From NCBI RefSeq assembly GCF_900142955.1, contig NZ_FRCP01000016.1, positions 1 through 64,000 on the forward strand: a DNA stretch of 64,000 bases, given 5' to 3'. Under the pieces are notes generated by a model. It searched no databases. It was not told the DNA's origin and was given only the letters and a program-made list of their open reading frames with translations. The position numbers were made by a program, and so were the translations under genes. Position 1 is the stretch's first letter, and each line of letters begins with the position of its first letter. This DNA comes from Anaerosporobacter mobilis DSM 15930 (GTDB lineage: Bacteria; Bacillota; Clostridia; Lachnospirales; Lachnospiraceae). Of the stretch, positions 22,298 to 32,091 are shown one piece after another.

Positions 22298-23509
22298 ATG
22301 AGAGGAGCAAGAGAAATTATTAAAAAAGAGCTAAACCGTGTGTTTGGCGATAAGAAATTAATCTTTAGTTTATTCATATTACCAGTGGCACTTATGGTTG
22401 GTATGTTTTTCTTAATGGGAAACCTATCGGATAAGATGGAAAATGATGTTGACGCCCATGTTCCTAGTGTGTATATACAGAATGCACCAGAAGGGATTGA
22501 AGGAGTAATTGAAGCATCAGGCTTTCAAGGGGATATTACTTATCTGAAAGCAGGAGAAAATATTGACTCAATTAAAGATGAGATCTTGAATGGAAGTAAA
22601 GATCTATTAGTAAGTTTCGATGAAGGTTTCATGGATGCTATTAAGAATTACACAGAAGGAAGTGCAATACCTGAAGTTAAGACATATTATAATCCATCAG
22701 AAGAATACTCTTCTACAGCACGTACCAATTTCGTAGCAATGGTACTTGAACCAATGAAACAATCCTTACTTACAAATCGTATTGGTAACTTAGACAACAT
22801 CACGATCTTCAATATTGATTTAAAAATCGAAGATTCCCAATTAGTAGATACGCAAAAAGCTTCTGGTAAAGCACTTGGTATGATGTTGCCTTACTTTATA
22901 ACAATGCTTCTATTCGCGGGTGTTATGTCTATCGCAGTAGATGCAATTACTGGAGAAAAAGAAAGAGGAACACTTGCAAGCATGTTAGTTTCCCCTGTTA
23001 GGAGAGTTGATATTGTAGCTGGTAAATTAATCTCGATATCAATCCTATCATCGATATCAGCGATTATCTATGCGATTAGTATGGTTTTTGCTCTACCAAA
23101 AATGATGGGAGAAATGTCAAGTGAAATTAGTATCTCTTTATCACCAGTACAAATTATCCAATTGATAGTAATTATGTTATCACTTGTATTCTTATATGTA
23201 AGCGTAGTTTCAATTGTATCGGTATATGCTAAGAGCATGAAGGAAGCTAACACATATGTTACTCCAATGTATATCTTAGTAATCGTAGCTGGTATGATTA
23301 CTATGTTTAGTGGAAATAATACACCTGATACGATGATGTTCGCGATTCCAGTATACGGAAGTGCATTATGTATCCAAAACATCATGGAAGGAGAATTATT
23401 AATGTCTCAGTTCCTACCAGCAATTGGTGGTACAGTTTTATTAGGAATTCTTATTACTGCAGGTATAGTTAAAGCGTTTAATAGTGAAAAGGTAATGTTT
23501 AATGCATAG
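22298..23509 (+). CDS. ABC transporter permease (NatB-like)
   Basis: This 403-residue ABC-2 membrane subunit has one membrane segment near residues 22-42 (LIFSLFILPVALMVGMFFLM), then a large extracytoplasmic loop (~45-190), then five hydrophobic segments from ~200 on (GMMLPYFITMLLFAGVMSIA, ISILSSISAIIYAISMV, QLIVIMLSLVFLYVSVVSIV and others). The EKERGTLASMLVSPV segment after the second membrane helix is diagnostic for the NatB family. GGAGGAGGAATAGG precedes the ATG. It is translationally linked to the ATPase before it and overlaps truA by 8 bases. Confidence 0.87.
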   Translation: MRGAREIIKKELNRVFGDKKLIFSLFILPVALMVGMFFLMGNLSDKMENDVDAHVPSVYIQNAPEGIEGVIEASGFQGDITYLKAGENIDSIKDEILNGSKDLLVSFDEGFMDAIKNYTEGSAIPEVKTYYNPSEEYSSTARTNFVAMVLEPMKQSLLTNRIGNLDNITIFNIDLKIEDSQLVDTQKASGKALGMMLPYFITMLLFAGVMSIAVDAITGEKERGTLASMLVSPVRRVDIVAGKLISISILSSISAIIYAISMVFALPKMMGEMSSEISISLSPVQIIQLIVIMLSLVFLYVSVVSIVSVYAKSMKEANTYVTPMYILVIVAGMITMFSGNNTPDTMMFAIPVYGSALCIQNIMEGELLMSQFLPAIGGTVLLGILITAGIVKAFNSEKVMFNA

Positions 23510-24284
23510 AAGAAATATAAGGTTCCATGTTTCTTATGATGGAACGAGATATCTTGGGTGGCAACGCCTAGGTGGTAAACAAAGAGAGTTATCCATACAA
23601 GGATTTCTAGAGATGTGTTTATCGGAACTATTGGATGAGAATATTAAAATAATGGGCTCTGGCAGAACGGATGCTGGAGTCCATGCATTTTGTCAGGTAG
23701 CGAACTTTTATACCAATTCTAAACTTTCAATTAAGGAGATCACAAAAGCCCTTCTAGAACGTTTGCCGGAGGATGTTGTTATAAGTAATATGGAGCAGGT
23801 AACAGACGAATTCCATAGTCGTTATAGTGCGGTAAGCAAAGTATATGAATATTATATTGATAATGGTGAACGAGAAGAGGTATTTACAAGAAGATATGCC
23901 TATCATGTGGAACAGAAATTGGATGTAGAGAAGATGAAGGTAGCAGCCTCTTATCTAGTGGGGACACATGATTTTAGTTCGTTTTCTTCTGATCGTGGAA
24001 AGGAAGATACGATTCGAACCTTGTTTGCAGTAGATATTGAAGAAACGACATTCAAATCAAGTAAGGCAAGAAGTAGATATCAGAATTTAATAAGAATTCG
24101 CTTACATGGTGATGGTTTTTTATACAATATGGTGCGAATTGTTGTAGGGACATTGATTGAAGTGGGAATGGGTGAAAGAAAGGTTGATACAATTAAGGAA
24201 GCATTCGATTGTAAAGATCGTGGATTAGCTGGCATAACTGTTCCACCTCATGGATTGTTTTTGAAATCAGTAGAATATAAATGA
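23502..24284 (+). CDS. truA: tRNA pseudouridine synthase A
   Basis: This 260-residue enzyme converts uridines 38-40 of the tRNA anticodon stem to pseudouridine. The catalytic Asp57 lies in MGSGRTDAGVHA. Other family features are FHVSYDGTRYLGWQR at the start, FHSRYSAVSKVYEYYI in the middle, HDFSSFSS, and FLYNMVRIVVGTLIEVG. Length is typical. ATG 23502 lies within the end of the permease gene (overlap ATGCATAG), so translation is probably coupled to the ABC operon. That is an unusual partner for a housekeeping tRNA modifier. Confidence 0.95.
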   Translation: MHRRNIRFHVSYDGTRYLGWQRLGGKQRELSIQGFLEMCLSELLDENIKIMGSGRTDAGVHAFCQVANFYTNSKLSIKEITKALLERLPEDVVISNMEQVTDEFHSRYSAVSKVYEYYIDNGEREEVFTRRYAYHVEQKLDVEKMKVAASYLVGTHDFSSFSSDRGKEDTIRTLFAVDIEETTFKSSKARSRYQNLIRIRLHGDGFLYNMVRIVVGTLIEVGMGERKVDTIKEAFDCKDRGLAGITVPPHGLFLKSVEYK

Positions 24285-24290
24285 TAGATA

Positions 24291-24333
24291 AAAAAGGGAC
24301 AATAACACAGGTTTAAGTGTTATTGTCCCTTTT
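24291..24333. terminator. Bidirectional terminator between truA and the acidic membrane protein
   Basis: AAAAGGGACAATAACAC pairs perfectly with GTGTTATTGTCCCTTTT (17 bp). T-runs exist on both strands, so it serves both convergent genes. Confidence 0.92.
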
Positions 24334-24339
24334 GACTAA

Positions 24340-24666
24340 TTAAGCTTCTAGACTTTCTTCTTCTGAAGGTACTTGATCAGATAAAGTTACTTCTACTTCA
24401 GCTTCTAAGTTGTCGTCAGTATCGATTGATTCGTCAGAGAAGTCAGATACTTCTGGCATAGTTAGAGTTACATAACCTCTTGTATCAGTTTCTGATTCGT
24501 CACTATCTTCTGTATCGTCATCTTCGATGTCATCAAAATCATCATCGAAATCATCGAAATCATCAGTTGAATCTTTGTTAACAACATTTTTAAAGAAATA
24601 GAATGCACCACCTACTAAAGCTGCTAAGGATAGTGTCCCAGCTATAAATTTACCAAATTTTTTCAT
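24340..24666 (-). CDS. Small acidic single-pass membrane protein
   Basis: This 108-residue protein has a Lys-rich start, one membrane segment (IAGTLSLAALVGGAFYFF), then a strongly acidic low-complexity tail of Asp, Glu and Ser (FDDFDDDFDDIEDDDTEDSD) that ends SEEESLEA. No catalytic domain is visible. AAAGGATG lies before the ATG. Proteins like this are often annotated as hypothetical in Lachnospiraceae. The acidic part may bind cations or basic partners; that is only a guess. Single-gene unit, convergent with truA. Confidence 0.7.
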   Translation of the reverse strand: MKKFGKFIAGTLSLAALVGGAFYFFKNVVNKDSTDDFDDFDDDFDDIEDDDTEDSDESETDTRGYVTLTMPEVSDFSDESIDTDDNLEAEVEVTLSDQVPSEEESLEA

Positions 24667-24959
24667 GATACCGTCATCCTTTCTATTTAATATTATGACC
24701 CTATTTCAATATTATAATTCGAAAGCATATAAATGAAAAGAAAATTTTACTATAGAATGGATAAAAGTATTATAAAGTAGGTTGTGTAAGAGTAATAATA
24801 GATAATTAATATTAATATATATAAATCAATAAAGATATATTAACTTAATATTATATGAAGCATTATTATGTATAATCAACAAAATATAGATTAAAAACAT
24901 GCCATTTTTTAAAAAATTAAGTAATATGTTATAAGAATAAATATGAATAGTACGATTAA

Positions 24960-24988
24960 TTGACTATAATGCATATATCTGCTATAAT
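24960..24988 (+). promoter_or_regulatory. Promoter of the mannanase gene
   Basis: TTGACT, 17 bases, TATAAT. The 5' leader then contains a stem TAGCTAATT/AATTAGCTA (24994-25021) close to the ribosome site. The rest of the 380-bp gap from 24667 is AT-rich and holds no gene I can see. Confidence 0.75.
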
Positions 24989-25046
24989 TTTAATAGCTAA
25001 TTTAACCTAATTAATTAGCTAAAATATAATGAAAAGGGGAAATATA

Positions 25047-28000
25047 ATGAAAAAGAGATTAACAAAATGTTTGGCATTAACGCTAGCGGCAACTTTGGTA
25101 GTCACGTCAGTCAATTTATCAGGTTTAGCTCCTATAACATATGTGCAGGCAGCAGATGAGAAAATTGATGTTAGCAATCCTTATAGTTTTGATGTAAGCA
25201 GTACTTGGGATAATAACAGTGGTAAAGAGAATAACATTAGTTTAACGACAGATAGTATTCCAGCAGTTGGTACAACGCTTGCTATGGATGTCTTATTACC
25301 AGACAGTGGTAGTACACCTAATTTTTCTGGAGTTATGAAAGCAGTAGGTGTCCTTCGAGTTGGAGCTGATTGGAATTGGGTACAATCGAATACGATTCCT
25401 GAAATGCAGGCGGCTGATTTCACTGAGAAAGTAACAATAGCTGGTGAATCTTACTATAAGGTAGCTGTAAGTATTCCGTTTGAGGATACGGTAGGAGCAA
25501 ACGATGTCAGCGGTTGGAATGAAAGTATGGCATTTGCAGATGCAGTAACTGATACGGTTAGTCAAGTAACGGTACAGTTCGCTGGATACCAATGTGATTA
25601 TTCTGGTACGATTGCAATCGCCAATGCAAGACTTGAAAACGTTGAAGGAAATGGTGGTGTTCAGAGTGAAGTGGTAAAAGAATGGACATTCGATGATGGT
25701 ATTGGTGGCTGGGAATATACAAACTGGGATTATCAATATAACGGAGAAACACCTACAACTGCACACGATAACGGAATGTTACGTGTAGATGTTGATTATA
25801 GTAAAGATAAAGGGTTCGACTATAGCAAGATTGCGATTAGAGAATGGGGAGATGTTGAACTAGTAGGTGTTAATAAAACTACCTTTGAGTTCTACTATGA
25901 TCCAGCTAAATTAGATGGTAATTTTGCATTTGAGGAAACGATACAATATGATAATGGATCAAAATCAGCAGCGTCATCTTCCGCTACAGTTGATATAGAG
26001 AAGGCAGTAGATGTAGATGGTGGACTTAAGAAAGTTACAGTAGAACTTACCTTTGATCCGATTACACAAGACACTTGTTGTAATACAGTACTTTGCATAA
26101 TTGGTAAGAATACTTCATATAAAGGTAGCCTATGGATTGACAATCTTAAGATGATTAAAGAAACTTCTGGTGCGGAAGATATTTATGTGGATTCATCATT
26201 AAAACCAGAGGATAAAACAAATGCTATTACAGTAGTAGATAATAAATTACAAACATCATCTAAAGAAGGTGCTATAGAAGAAACAAACATTGTAACAGAT
26301 ATCAAACTTGTAGATAAAGATGCCACAAAGCATACACAATCAATCTACGCTTATCTACAAGCAATGGGTGATTCTAGTAGCGTAATTTTTGGTCATGAGA
26401 ACGATACTTGGCATAAAGCCGGAGCAGCAGCTAGTGGAAGTGCAATCACTACATCTGATACAAAAGATGTGACTGGTTCTATCGCTGGTATGATTGGTAT
26501 TGATACATTGTCCTTAACAGGAGATGAATATAGTGCAAAGAGATATAATTCTGAAATTGGAGATGAAAATTTCCCATTAACATCAGAAGGAAATGTTCGC
26601 GCAGCCGCAGCATTAACTAACAAAAACATTGAAGAAGGTGCGATTATTACCATGTCTGCACATATGCCAAACTTTTCTTTAGTGAAAGAGAAAGCAGATT
26701 ATGTAGAAGGTACTGATCCAACATATGCAAAATATGATTTTTCTGGTTACACACCAGGTACTTTAACTGGGGATGTTATGAATCAGATATTACCGGAAGG
26801 TAAGTACAACGAGATGTATAATGCATTTCTAGATATGATTGCAGAATATGCTAACAATGTTGATGGAACTATTTTATTCCGTCCATTCCATGAGAATACA
26901 GGAAGCTGGTTCTGGTGGGGAGCTGCATTCTGTGATGCAGCAACTTATAAGAGTGTATGGAAATATACAGTAGAATATCTCCGTGATGAAAAAGGTGTAC
27001 ATAATTTCTTATATGTATATGGACCAGGAAGCGAAGCAAATGATGTTGATGAGTATGGAGAAAGATATCCGGGAGATGACTATGTAGATATGGTTGGATT
27101 TGATATTTACAATGACAACCCAACTGAAACAAATGAAAGTACATGGTTCGTTGATTTTAAGAAAGCTCTAAAAATTGTTGAAGATTTTGGAACAGCACAC
27201 GGAAAGCTAATAGCGGTAACGGAAACTGGAATACGTAATGAAGCTCAAAAAGGTGATAACCAGACAGCGCTTTTAAAGAAGGGTAACTTACACAAAGACT
27301 GGTACAATGCTTTGCTAAACGCTGTAGCAGATTCGAAAGCATCTTATTTCTTATTATGGGCAAACTTTGGTGAGAAGGATGGTTTTTATACTCCTTATGT
27401 AAAAGAGGTAAAAGAAGATGGTACACTGTATGGTCATGAATTATTAGATAATTTCATTGATTATTATAATGATGGAAGAAGTGTATTTGCAACAAATCAA
27501 CAAACTATAGTAAGTGCAACTTCTAGTGCAATTAGTGTGAATGTATCACCAACTACAGATGCAGCAACAGGATATTTAGTATCCCCTGCTTCAAGATCTA
27601 GAATATTAGAAGCGGTTACTGTTGTAGCAAAAGTTAATGGTGCAACACAAGCAAATACAGTTAAAGTGGTATTTAATGGAAAAGGAATAAGCATTCCAGT
27701 TGTAGCTCAGTTGGATGGAAACTATTATAGAGCGCAATTAAGCGAAGAAGATTTGAAAAAGCTTGGAGAATATGTTGGAACTTTTGATCTATATCTGAAT
27801 GATACAAAACTAGATTCCTTTCATGCGATTTATAATATTGCACCACCAGTAGAGGATCCATATGAAATTGATGGATTTGAAAACTACATGGGTGTTGATG
27901 CCTTATTAACTAACAAATGGACAACTAACAAAGCAACTGGAAGTAAAATCACTATATCTTTATCAAAAGAAAAAGAAAAAGTTTATGATGGCGAATATGC

Positions 28001-29270
28001 AATGAAATTCACATACGATGAAACTTCTGAGGGTTGGGCTGGCGCAACAATAACAAAAGAAGTTGATTGGTCAAACTGCGACGCATTACAGTTCTATACA
28101 ATACCGGATGGAAAAAATCAAAAGATAGTTGTACAGATAACAGCAAACGGCAAAGTATATGAAACATATATGAATCTATATAATGAATATGTAGATAAGA
28201 CTACACCGATGTTAGTTACGATTCCTTTCGCTGATTTCTGCGAAAGAGATGCAGCTGGAAATCCCAAGGGAGGCTTAACAGCAGATTCTAGTAAGGTAAC
28301 CTCTTTTGGATTATGGGTTAATGCTATTGGAACTTCTTCTGCAGTTGTTGATGGTAGGGTAAGTGGTAGTATCTATTATGATAAGATTACAGCAATCAAG
28401 AGTGGTGCTACGAAAGCGATTTTTAAAGATTTAACAAAAACAGAAGAATCTACACCAAGTCCATCTGAACCAGAAGACGGTAAAGAGGAAGAGGTGAAAC
28501 CAATCGAACAGGAAGCACTTCAAATTACTGGAGTTGGAAGTGAATTGACTTTCGGTAAATCAGCTTCTCTACAAGTTACAGGTGGAAGTGGAAGTGGAGC
28601 TGTCACATTTGCAGTGACTTCTGGTAGCAAATACGCAACAGTAGATGCAACAACTGGTCAAATCCAAACAACTGGGGTTGGAACAGTTACCGTTACTGCT
28701 ACGAAAGCTGGGGATAGTAAATATAAAAAGGCAACAGCATCAATTACATTTAAGGTTGTAATGCCTAAGAAGAACACAACTATCACAGTTGGAACAAACA
28801 AATATAAAGTAGTAAGTACTACAAATAAGAAAGAAGTGTTAACTTTCTTAGGAAGTACGCAAAAGGACGTAACGAAGGTTACAATTCCTGCAACTGTTAA
28901 AATTGGAGATAAGAACTATAAGGTTACTTCAATTAATAAAAATGCATTTAAAGGAAATAAGAAACTAACAAGTGTAACAATTGGAAGGTATGTAGAAACA
29001 ATTGGAGATAGTGCATTTGAAAGTTGTACTTCGTTAACTAAGATAACAATACCATCAAATGTGAAGACAATTGGTAACAAAGCATTCTATAAAGCAAGTA
29101 AACTTAAAACAATAACAATTAAATCTAAGAAACTCACTAAAGTTGGTTCTAGTGCATTCAAAGGAATCAATTCAAAGGCAAAAATTGTAGTTCCTTCTTC
29201 AAAACTTTCTGCTTATAAGAAGTTATTAAAAGGAAAAGGACAGGCGAAAACCGTTACTATTACAAAATAA
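25047..29270 (+). CDS. Secreted multi-domain endo-beta-1,4-mannanase (GH26)
   Basis: This 1407-residue exported enzyme cleaves beta-1,4-mannan backbones. Domains in order: signal peptide to ~33 (TYVQA-ADEK); beta-rich module ~38-200; CBM27-like module ~208-371 (EWTFDDGIGGWEY ... GSLWIDNLKMIKE); GH26 catalytic domain ~420-815. Acid/base Glu616 lies in RPFHENTGSWFWWG and nucleophile Glu726 in AVTETGIR. A beta domain (~820-935) and a second carbohydrate-binding-like module (~937-1119, IDGFENYMGV ... GSIYYDKITAIKSG) follow. A Pro/Glu linker, an Ig-like domain (~1157-1236) and BspA-type leucine-rich repeats (~1243-1407) close the protein. The repeats may attach the enzyme to the cell surface; there is no sortase or SLH motif. 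The start has AAGGGG before ATG 25047. Confidence 0.92.
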   Translation: MKKRLTKCLALTLAATLVVTSVNLSGLAPITYVQAADEKIDVSNPYSFDVSSTWDNNSGKENNISLTTDSIPAVGTTLAMDVLLPDSGSTPNFSGVMKAVGVLRVGADWNWVQSNTIPEMQAADFTEKVTIAGESYYKVAVSIPFEDTVGANDVSGWNESMAFADAVTDTVSQVTVQFAGYQCDYSGTIAIANARLENVEGNGGVQSEVVKEWTFDDGIGGWEYTNWDYQYNGETPTTAHDNGMLRVDVDYSKDKGFDYSKIAIREWGDVELVGVNKTTFEFYYDPAKLDGNFAFEETIQYDNGSKSAASSSATVDIEKAVDVDGGLKKVTVELTFDPITQDTCCNTVLCIIGKNTSYKGSLWIDNLKMIKETSGAEDIYVDSSLKPEDKTNAITVVDNKLQTSSKEGAIEETNIVTDIKLVDKDATKHTQSIYAYLQAMGDSSSVIFGHENDTWHKAGAAASGSAITTSDTKDVTGSIAGMIGIDTLSLTGDEYSAKRYNSEIGDENFPLTSEGNVRAAAALTNKNIEEGAIITMSAHMPNFSLVKEKADYVEGTDPTYAKYDFSGYTPGTLTGDVMNQILPEGKYNEMYNAFLDMIAEYANNVDGTILFRPFHENTGSWFWWGAAFCDAATYKSVWKYTVEYLRDEKGVHNFLYVYGPGSEANDVDEYGERYPGDDYVDMVGFDIYNDNPTETNESTWFVDFKKALKIVEDFGTAHGKLIAVTETGIRNEAQKGDNQTALLKKGNLHKDWYNALLNAVADSKASYFLLWANFGEKDGFYTPYVKEVKEDGTLYGHELLDNFIDYYNDGRSVFATNQQTIVSATSSAISVNVSPTTDAATGYLVSPASRSRILEAVTVVAKVNGATQANTVKVVFNGKGISIPVVAQLDGNYYRAQLSEEDLKKLGEYVGTFDLYLNDTKLDSFHAIYNIAPPVEDPYEIDGFENYMGVDALLTNKWTTNKATGSKITISLSKEKEKVYDGEYAMKFTYDETSEGWAGATITKEVDWSNCDALQFYTIPDGKNQKIVVQITANGKVYETYMNLYNEYVDKTTPMLVTIPFADFCERDAAGNPKGGLTADSSKVTSFGLWVNAIGTSSAVVDGRVSGSIYYDKITAIKSGATKAIFKDLTKTEESTPSPSEPEDGKEEEVKPIEQEALQITGVGSELTFGKSASLQVTGGSGSGAVTFAVTSGSKYATVDATTGQIQTTGVGTVTVTATKAGDSKYKKATASITFKVVMPKKNTTITVGTNKYKVVSTTNKKEVLTFLGSTQKDVTKVTIPATVKIGDKNYKVTSINKNAFKGNKKLTSVTIGRYVETIGDSAFESCTSLTKITIPSNVKTIGNKAFYKASKLKTITIKSKKLTKVGSSAFKGINSKAKIVVPSSKLSAYKKLLKGKGQAKTVTITK

Positions 29271-29348
29271 TATCTAAAAACTGGGGCTAAAGGTCATGTG
29301 TTTGTTGCTTACATGAAAAAACATGACTTTAGGGCCCGTAAACATGAG

Positions 29349-29394
29349 AAAGGCAACAAAGAAGCTAATAAAGTTTTCTTTGTTGCCTTTTGTA
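29349..29394 (+). terminator. Terminator after the mannanase gene
   Basis: AAAGGCAACAAAGAA pairs perfectly with TTCTTTGTTGCCTTT. A preceding stem (CTAAAG-GTCATGT with ACATGAC-TTTAG, 29285-29333) makes a double structure. Confidence 0.85.
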
Positions 29395-29437
29395 TATCTA
29401 TTATTTGCTATTGTCTTTGATATAATAGCGGTTTTAT

Positions 29438-30652
29438 TTAAAGAGAAGTAGAAGAAATACTTGGTATGGACATAGCTGTATCAACTTCTTCAGTATAATT
29501 TACACCTGAAAGTTTGAAACCAAACATAGTGTAAAAGTCATCCCAGTAACCATCAATATCTGCAAGATCTTTTAAGTTATCAGTTGTGACCTTGTCCCAA
29601 GTTGCATTAATTTGCTCTTGTACTTTACTATCTAGTTCATAATCATCAAGGCGAAGATAACCATTCTTATCCACGTCGGGTTTTTCGATAAGTAATTTTT
29701 CTGTAAACATACGGTTGATTTGTTCGATACAACCTTCATGAGTGCCAAGTTCTTTTTGTACTTTATATAATAAGCTTATATAGAGCGGTACAACAGGAAT
29801 AGCAGCGCTTGCTTGGGTTACTAAGGCCTTATTCACAGAGATATAAGCGTGAATACCACGTTGTTGGTATTCTTTGGTAATAAGATTAGCTGTTTTATGA
29901 AGATGTTCTTTGGCGTGGCCAATTGTTCCCTCTTTATAAATTGGGTAAGTTAGTTCAGGACCGATGTAGGAATAAGCAACCGTTATGGCGTTACCTTCAA
30001 TCGCATCAGCGGCAACTAAAGCATCTATCCATTCAGCCCAGTCTTCACCACCCATGACTTTGATGGTAGATTCAATCTCTTCTTCCGTTGCAGTCGGTAT
30101 AGAAGCTTCTTCAATTGTATTGTGACGTAAATCTAGAGATTTACTCACAAAGGTATCAGTAGTTGCCTTTAGTACAGATGAGAATACGGTACCATCAGCC
30201 ATTGTTCTCCGAGGTGCTGCTAAGCTATAGATCACCATGTCTACTTTACCTAAATCACGTTTTATCTTTGCTATGGTTTCGTCTTTGATTTCTCTAGAGA
30301 AGGCATCGCCATTAATTGTTTGAGCATACAAACCATCATTTGCTGCGAAGGATTCAAAAGCAGCAGTATTATACCAACCTGCGGTGGCGGTTCTATTACC
30401 AGATGCTTCTTTTTCATACATTACACCGATGGTAGAAGCCTGGTATGTATATGCAAGTGAAATTCGAGTTGCTAATCCATACCCAGTGGAACTGCCAATA
30501 ATAAGGGCCTTCTTAGGTGAAATAGCCGAATGTGAAGACAATTTTTTTTGTTGAACTTTTGCGTAAGCAATTTGATTTGCAACATTTACTCTACAACCTG
30601 TTGGGTGAGCAGTAGTACAGATGAATCCACGTACTTTTGGTTCTATAATCAT
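29438..30652 (-). CDS. fabV: Trans-2-enoyl-CoA/ACP reductase (FabV/TER family)
   Basis: This 404-residue NADH-dependent enzyme reduces trans-2-enoyl thioesters (crotonyl-CoA to butyryl-CoA, or enoyl-ACP in fatty-acid synthesis). Family features: IIGSSTGYGLATR cofactor loop near 52-63, VMYEKEASGNRTATAGW, IYSLAAPRR, and the active-site pair Tyr239-x8-Lys248 (YKEGTIGHAK). That spacing separates FabV/TER from FabI. Length is typical. GAGGT lies before the ATG. It is transcribed alone, divergently from the glycosyltransferase gene. Whether it serves butyrate formation or lipid synthesis cannot be decided from the window. Confidence 0.93.
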   Translation of the reverse strand: MIIEPKVRGFICTTAHPTGCRVNVANQIAYAKVQQKKLSSHSAISPKKALIIGSSTGYGLATRISLAYTYQASTIGVMYEKEASGNRTATAGWYNTAAFESFAANDGLYAQTINGDAFSREIKDETIAKIKRDLGKVDMVIYSLAAPRRTMADGTVFSSVLKATTDTFVSKSLDLRHNTIEEASIPTATEEEIESTIKVMGGEDWAEWIDALVAADAIEGNAITVAYSYIGPELTYPIYKEGTIGHAKEHLHKTANLITKEYQQRGIHAYISVNKALVTQASAAIPVVPLYISLLYKVQKELGTHEGCIEQINRMFTEKLLIEKPDVDKNGYLRLDDYELDSKVQEQINATWDKVTTDNLKDLADIDGYWDDFYTMFGFKLSGVNYTEEVDTAMSIPSISSTSL

Positions 30653-30879
30653 AGTATATACCTCATCTTTCCGTCGAAAGTTTGAAAATCAAACTAATTA
30701 TAACATACTATGTGTGAAGAGTCAAAACTACTGGCTGACTATTGAATACCAACAGACTGTATCTACCCAGAGCTAGAGGGGAAAGGAATAATACCTTTAC
30801 TTTACAAAGTATATAGAATCAGATATATTATAGATAGTGCTGTTATGGCAATAATCAGTTGTGTGCAGGGGGGAGAAAA

Positions 30880-32073
30880 GTGAACATAGGATTATTTACA
30901 GAAACGTACTATCCGGAAATTAATGGTGTGGCTACATCATGCTTTATGCTAAAGACGGAGCTTGAGAAGATGGGACATAATGTTTATGTTTTTACAACAA
31001 AGACACCGAGTGAGCCTGAGTTTGAGCACAATGTATTCCGAGTACCAAGTGTGCCATTCATTTTTTTAAGTGACCGTAGAGTCGGATTATTCTATCATCC
31101 TAAATTAGCATCTACAATTAAAAAGTTAGAATTAGACCTGATTCACACGAATACGGAGTTCTCACTTGGTATCTTCGGTAGAATTATGGCAAAGGAATTG
31201 AACATACCAGTCGTCCACACGTATCATACGATATATGAAGATTATTCGCATTATATTATGAAGATTAAGCGTTTGGATAAACGAACTAAATCAGCAATTC
31301 GCTATCTTACAAGGAGATGCTGTAACTCGGCAAGTAGAGTTATTGTACCCACGGAAAAGGTTAAGGAATTGTTACGTACTTATCATGTCTATAGTAATAT
31401 TGAGGTTATACCTACGGGAATTAAACTTGATAAATTCCGAAAAGATCGCTTTAGTTTTGAAGAGGTTAGTGAACTAAGGAGACATTATGGAATCCAAGAA
31501 GAGGAAAAGACTATTGTATATGTAGGTAGAATATCGAAGGAAAAGAATATCGAAGAAATATTGAGAGCAATGCCTGTGTATATGAAACAACATGAGGAGG
31601 TTAAGTTCATTATTGTTGGTGGAGGACCGGATAAGGAAAGACTCATGTTAATAGCAAGGGAGCTAGGAATTGAGAAGAGGGTAATATTCGTAGGAGAGCA
31701 GCCTTGGGATAGCATTGGTAAATACTATCAATTAGGCGATGTGTTCGTTAGTGCTTCACAAAGTGAAACGCAAGGGCTTACTTATATAGAAGCAATGGCA
31801 GCGGGGTTGCCAGTTGTTGCTAAGAAAGATGCCTGCCTTGATGCGATTCTTATCGATGGTTATAATGGATTTGGTTTTGTAGTGCAGAAGGATTTATATG
31901 ATGGATTAGATCGTATTCTTTATTATAATTCTGATAGCTGTAGTGGGAATTTATATTCTAACAATGCGTTATCTATTGTAAAGTCATATTCAACAGAAGA
32001 ATTTGCTAAGAATATTCTTCGTGTATATAATGAAGTAGCAGATGAAAGAGAACTTCAAGAGGAATTTTTATAA
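30880..32073 (+). CDS. GT4-family glycosyltransferase (probable diacylglycerol glucosyltransferase)
   Basis: This 397-residue GT-B fold enzyme has an N-terminal acceptor domain starting NIGLFTETYYPEINGVATS with HTNTEFSLG and VVHTYHTIYEDY. The C-terminal sugar-nucleotide domain has VYVGRISKEKNIEEIL, FIIVGGGPDKERL, and the retaining GT4 motif Glu296-x7-Glu304 (ETQGLTYIEAMAAGLPVV). These segments resemble bacterial 1,2-diacylglycerol 3-glucosyltransferases that make membrane glycolipids, so that is the likeliest role. Start GTG 30880 follows GGGGGGAG; an upstream TTG lies before that site. The next gene starts 18 bases later, so it may be co-transcribed. Confidence 0.85.
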   Translation: MNIGLFTETYYPEINGVATSCFMLKTELEKMGHNVYVFTTKTPSEPEFEHNVFRVPSVPFIFLSDRRVGLFYHPKLASTIKKLELDLIHTNTEFSLGIFGRIMAKELNIPVVHTYHTIYEDYSHYIMKIKRLDKRTKSAIRYLTRRCCNSASRVIVPTEKVKELLRTYHVYSNIEVIPTGIKLDKFRKDRFSFEEVSELRRHYGIQEEEKTIVYVGRISKEKNIEEILRAMPVYMKQHEEVKFIIVGGGPDKERLMLIARELGIEKRVIFVGEQPWDSIGKYYQLGDVFVSASQSETQGLTYIEAMAAGLPVVAKKDACLDAILIDGYNGFGFVVQKDLYDGLDRILYYNSDSCSGNLYSNNALSIVKSYSTEEFAKNILRVYNEVADERELQEEFL

Positions 32074-32091
32074 GAAGGAGTTTTGAGTAGT

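Noticed and set aside
25296..27861. Long minus-strand frames inside the mannanase gene
   Set aside because: They lack start signals and domain logic; the plus-strand protein has intact catalytic and binding modules throughout.
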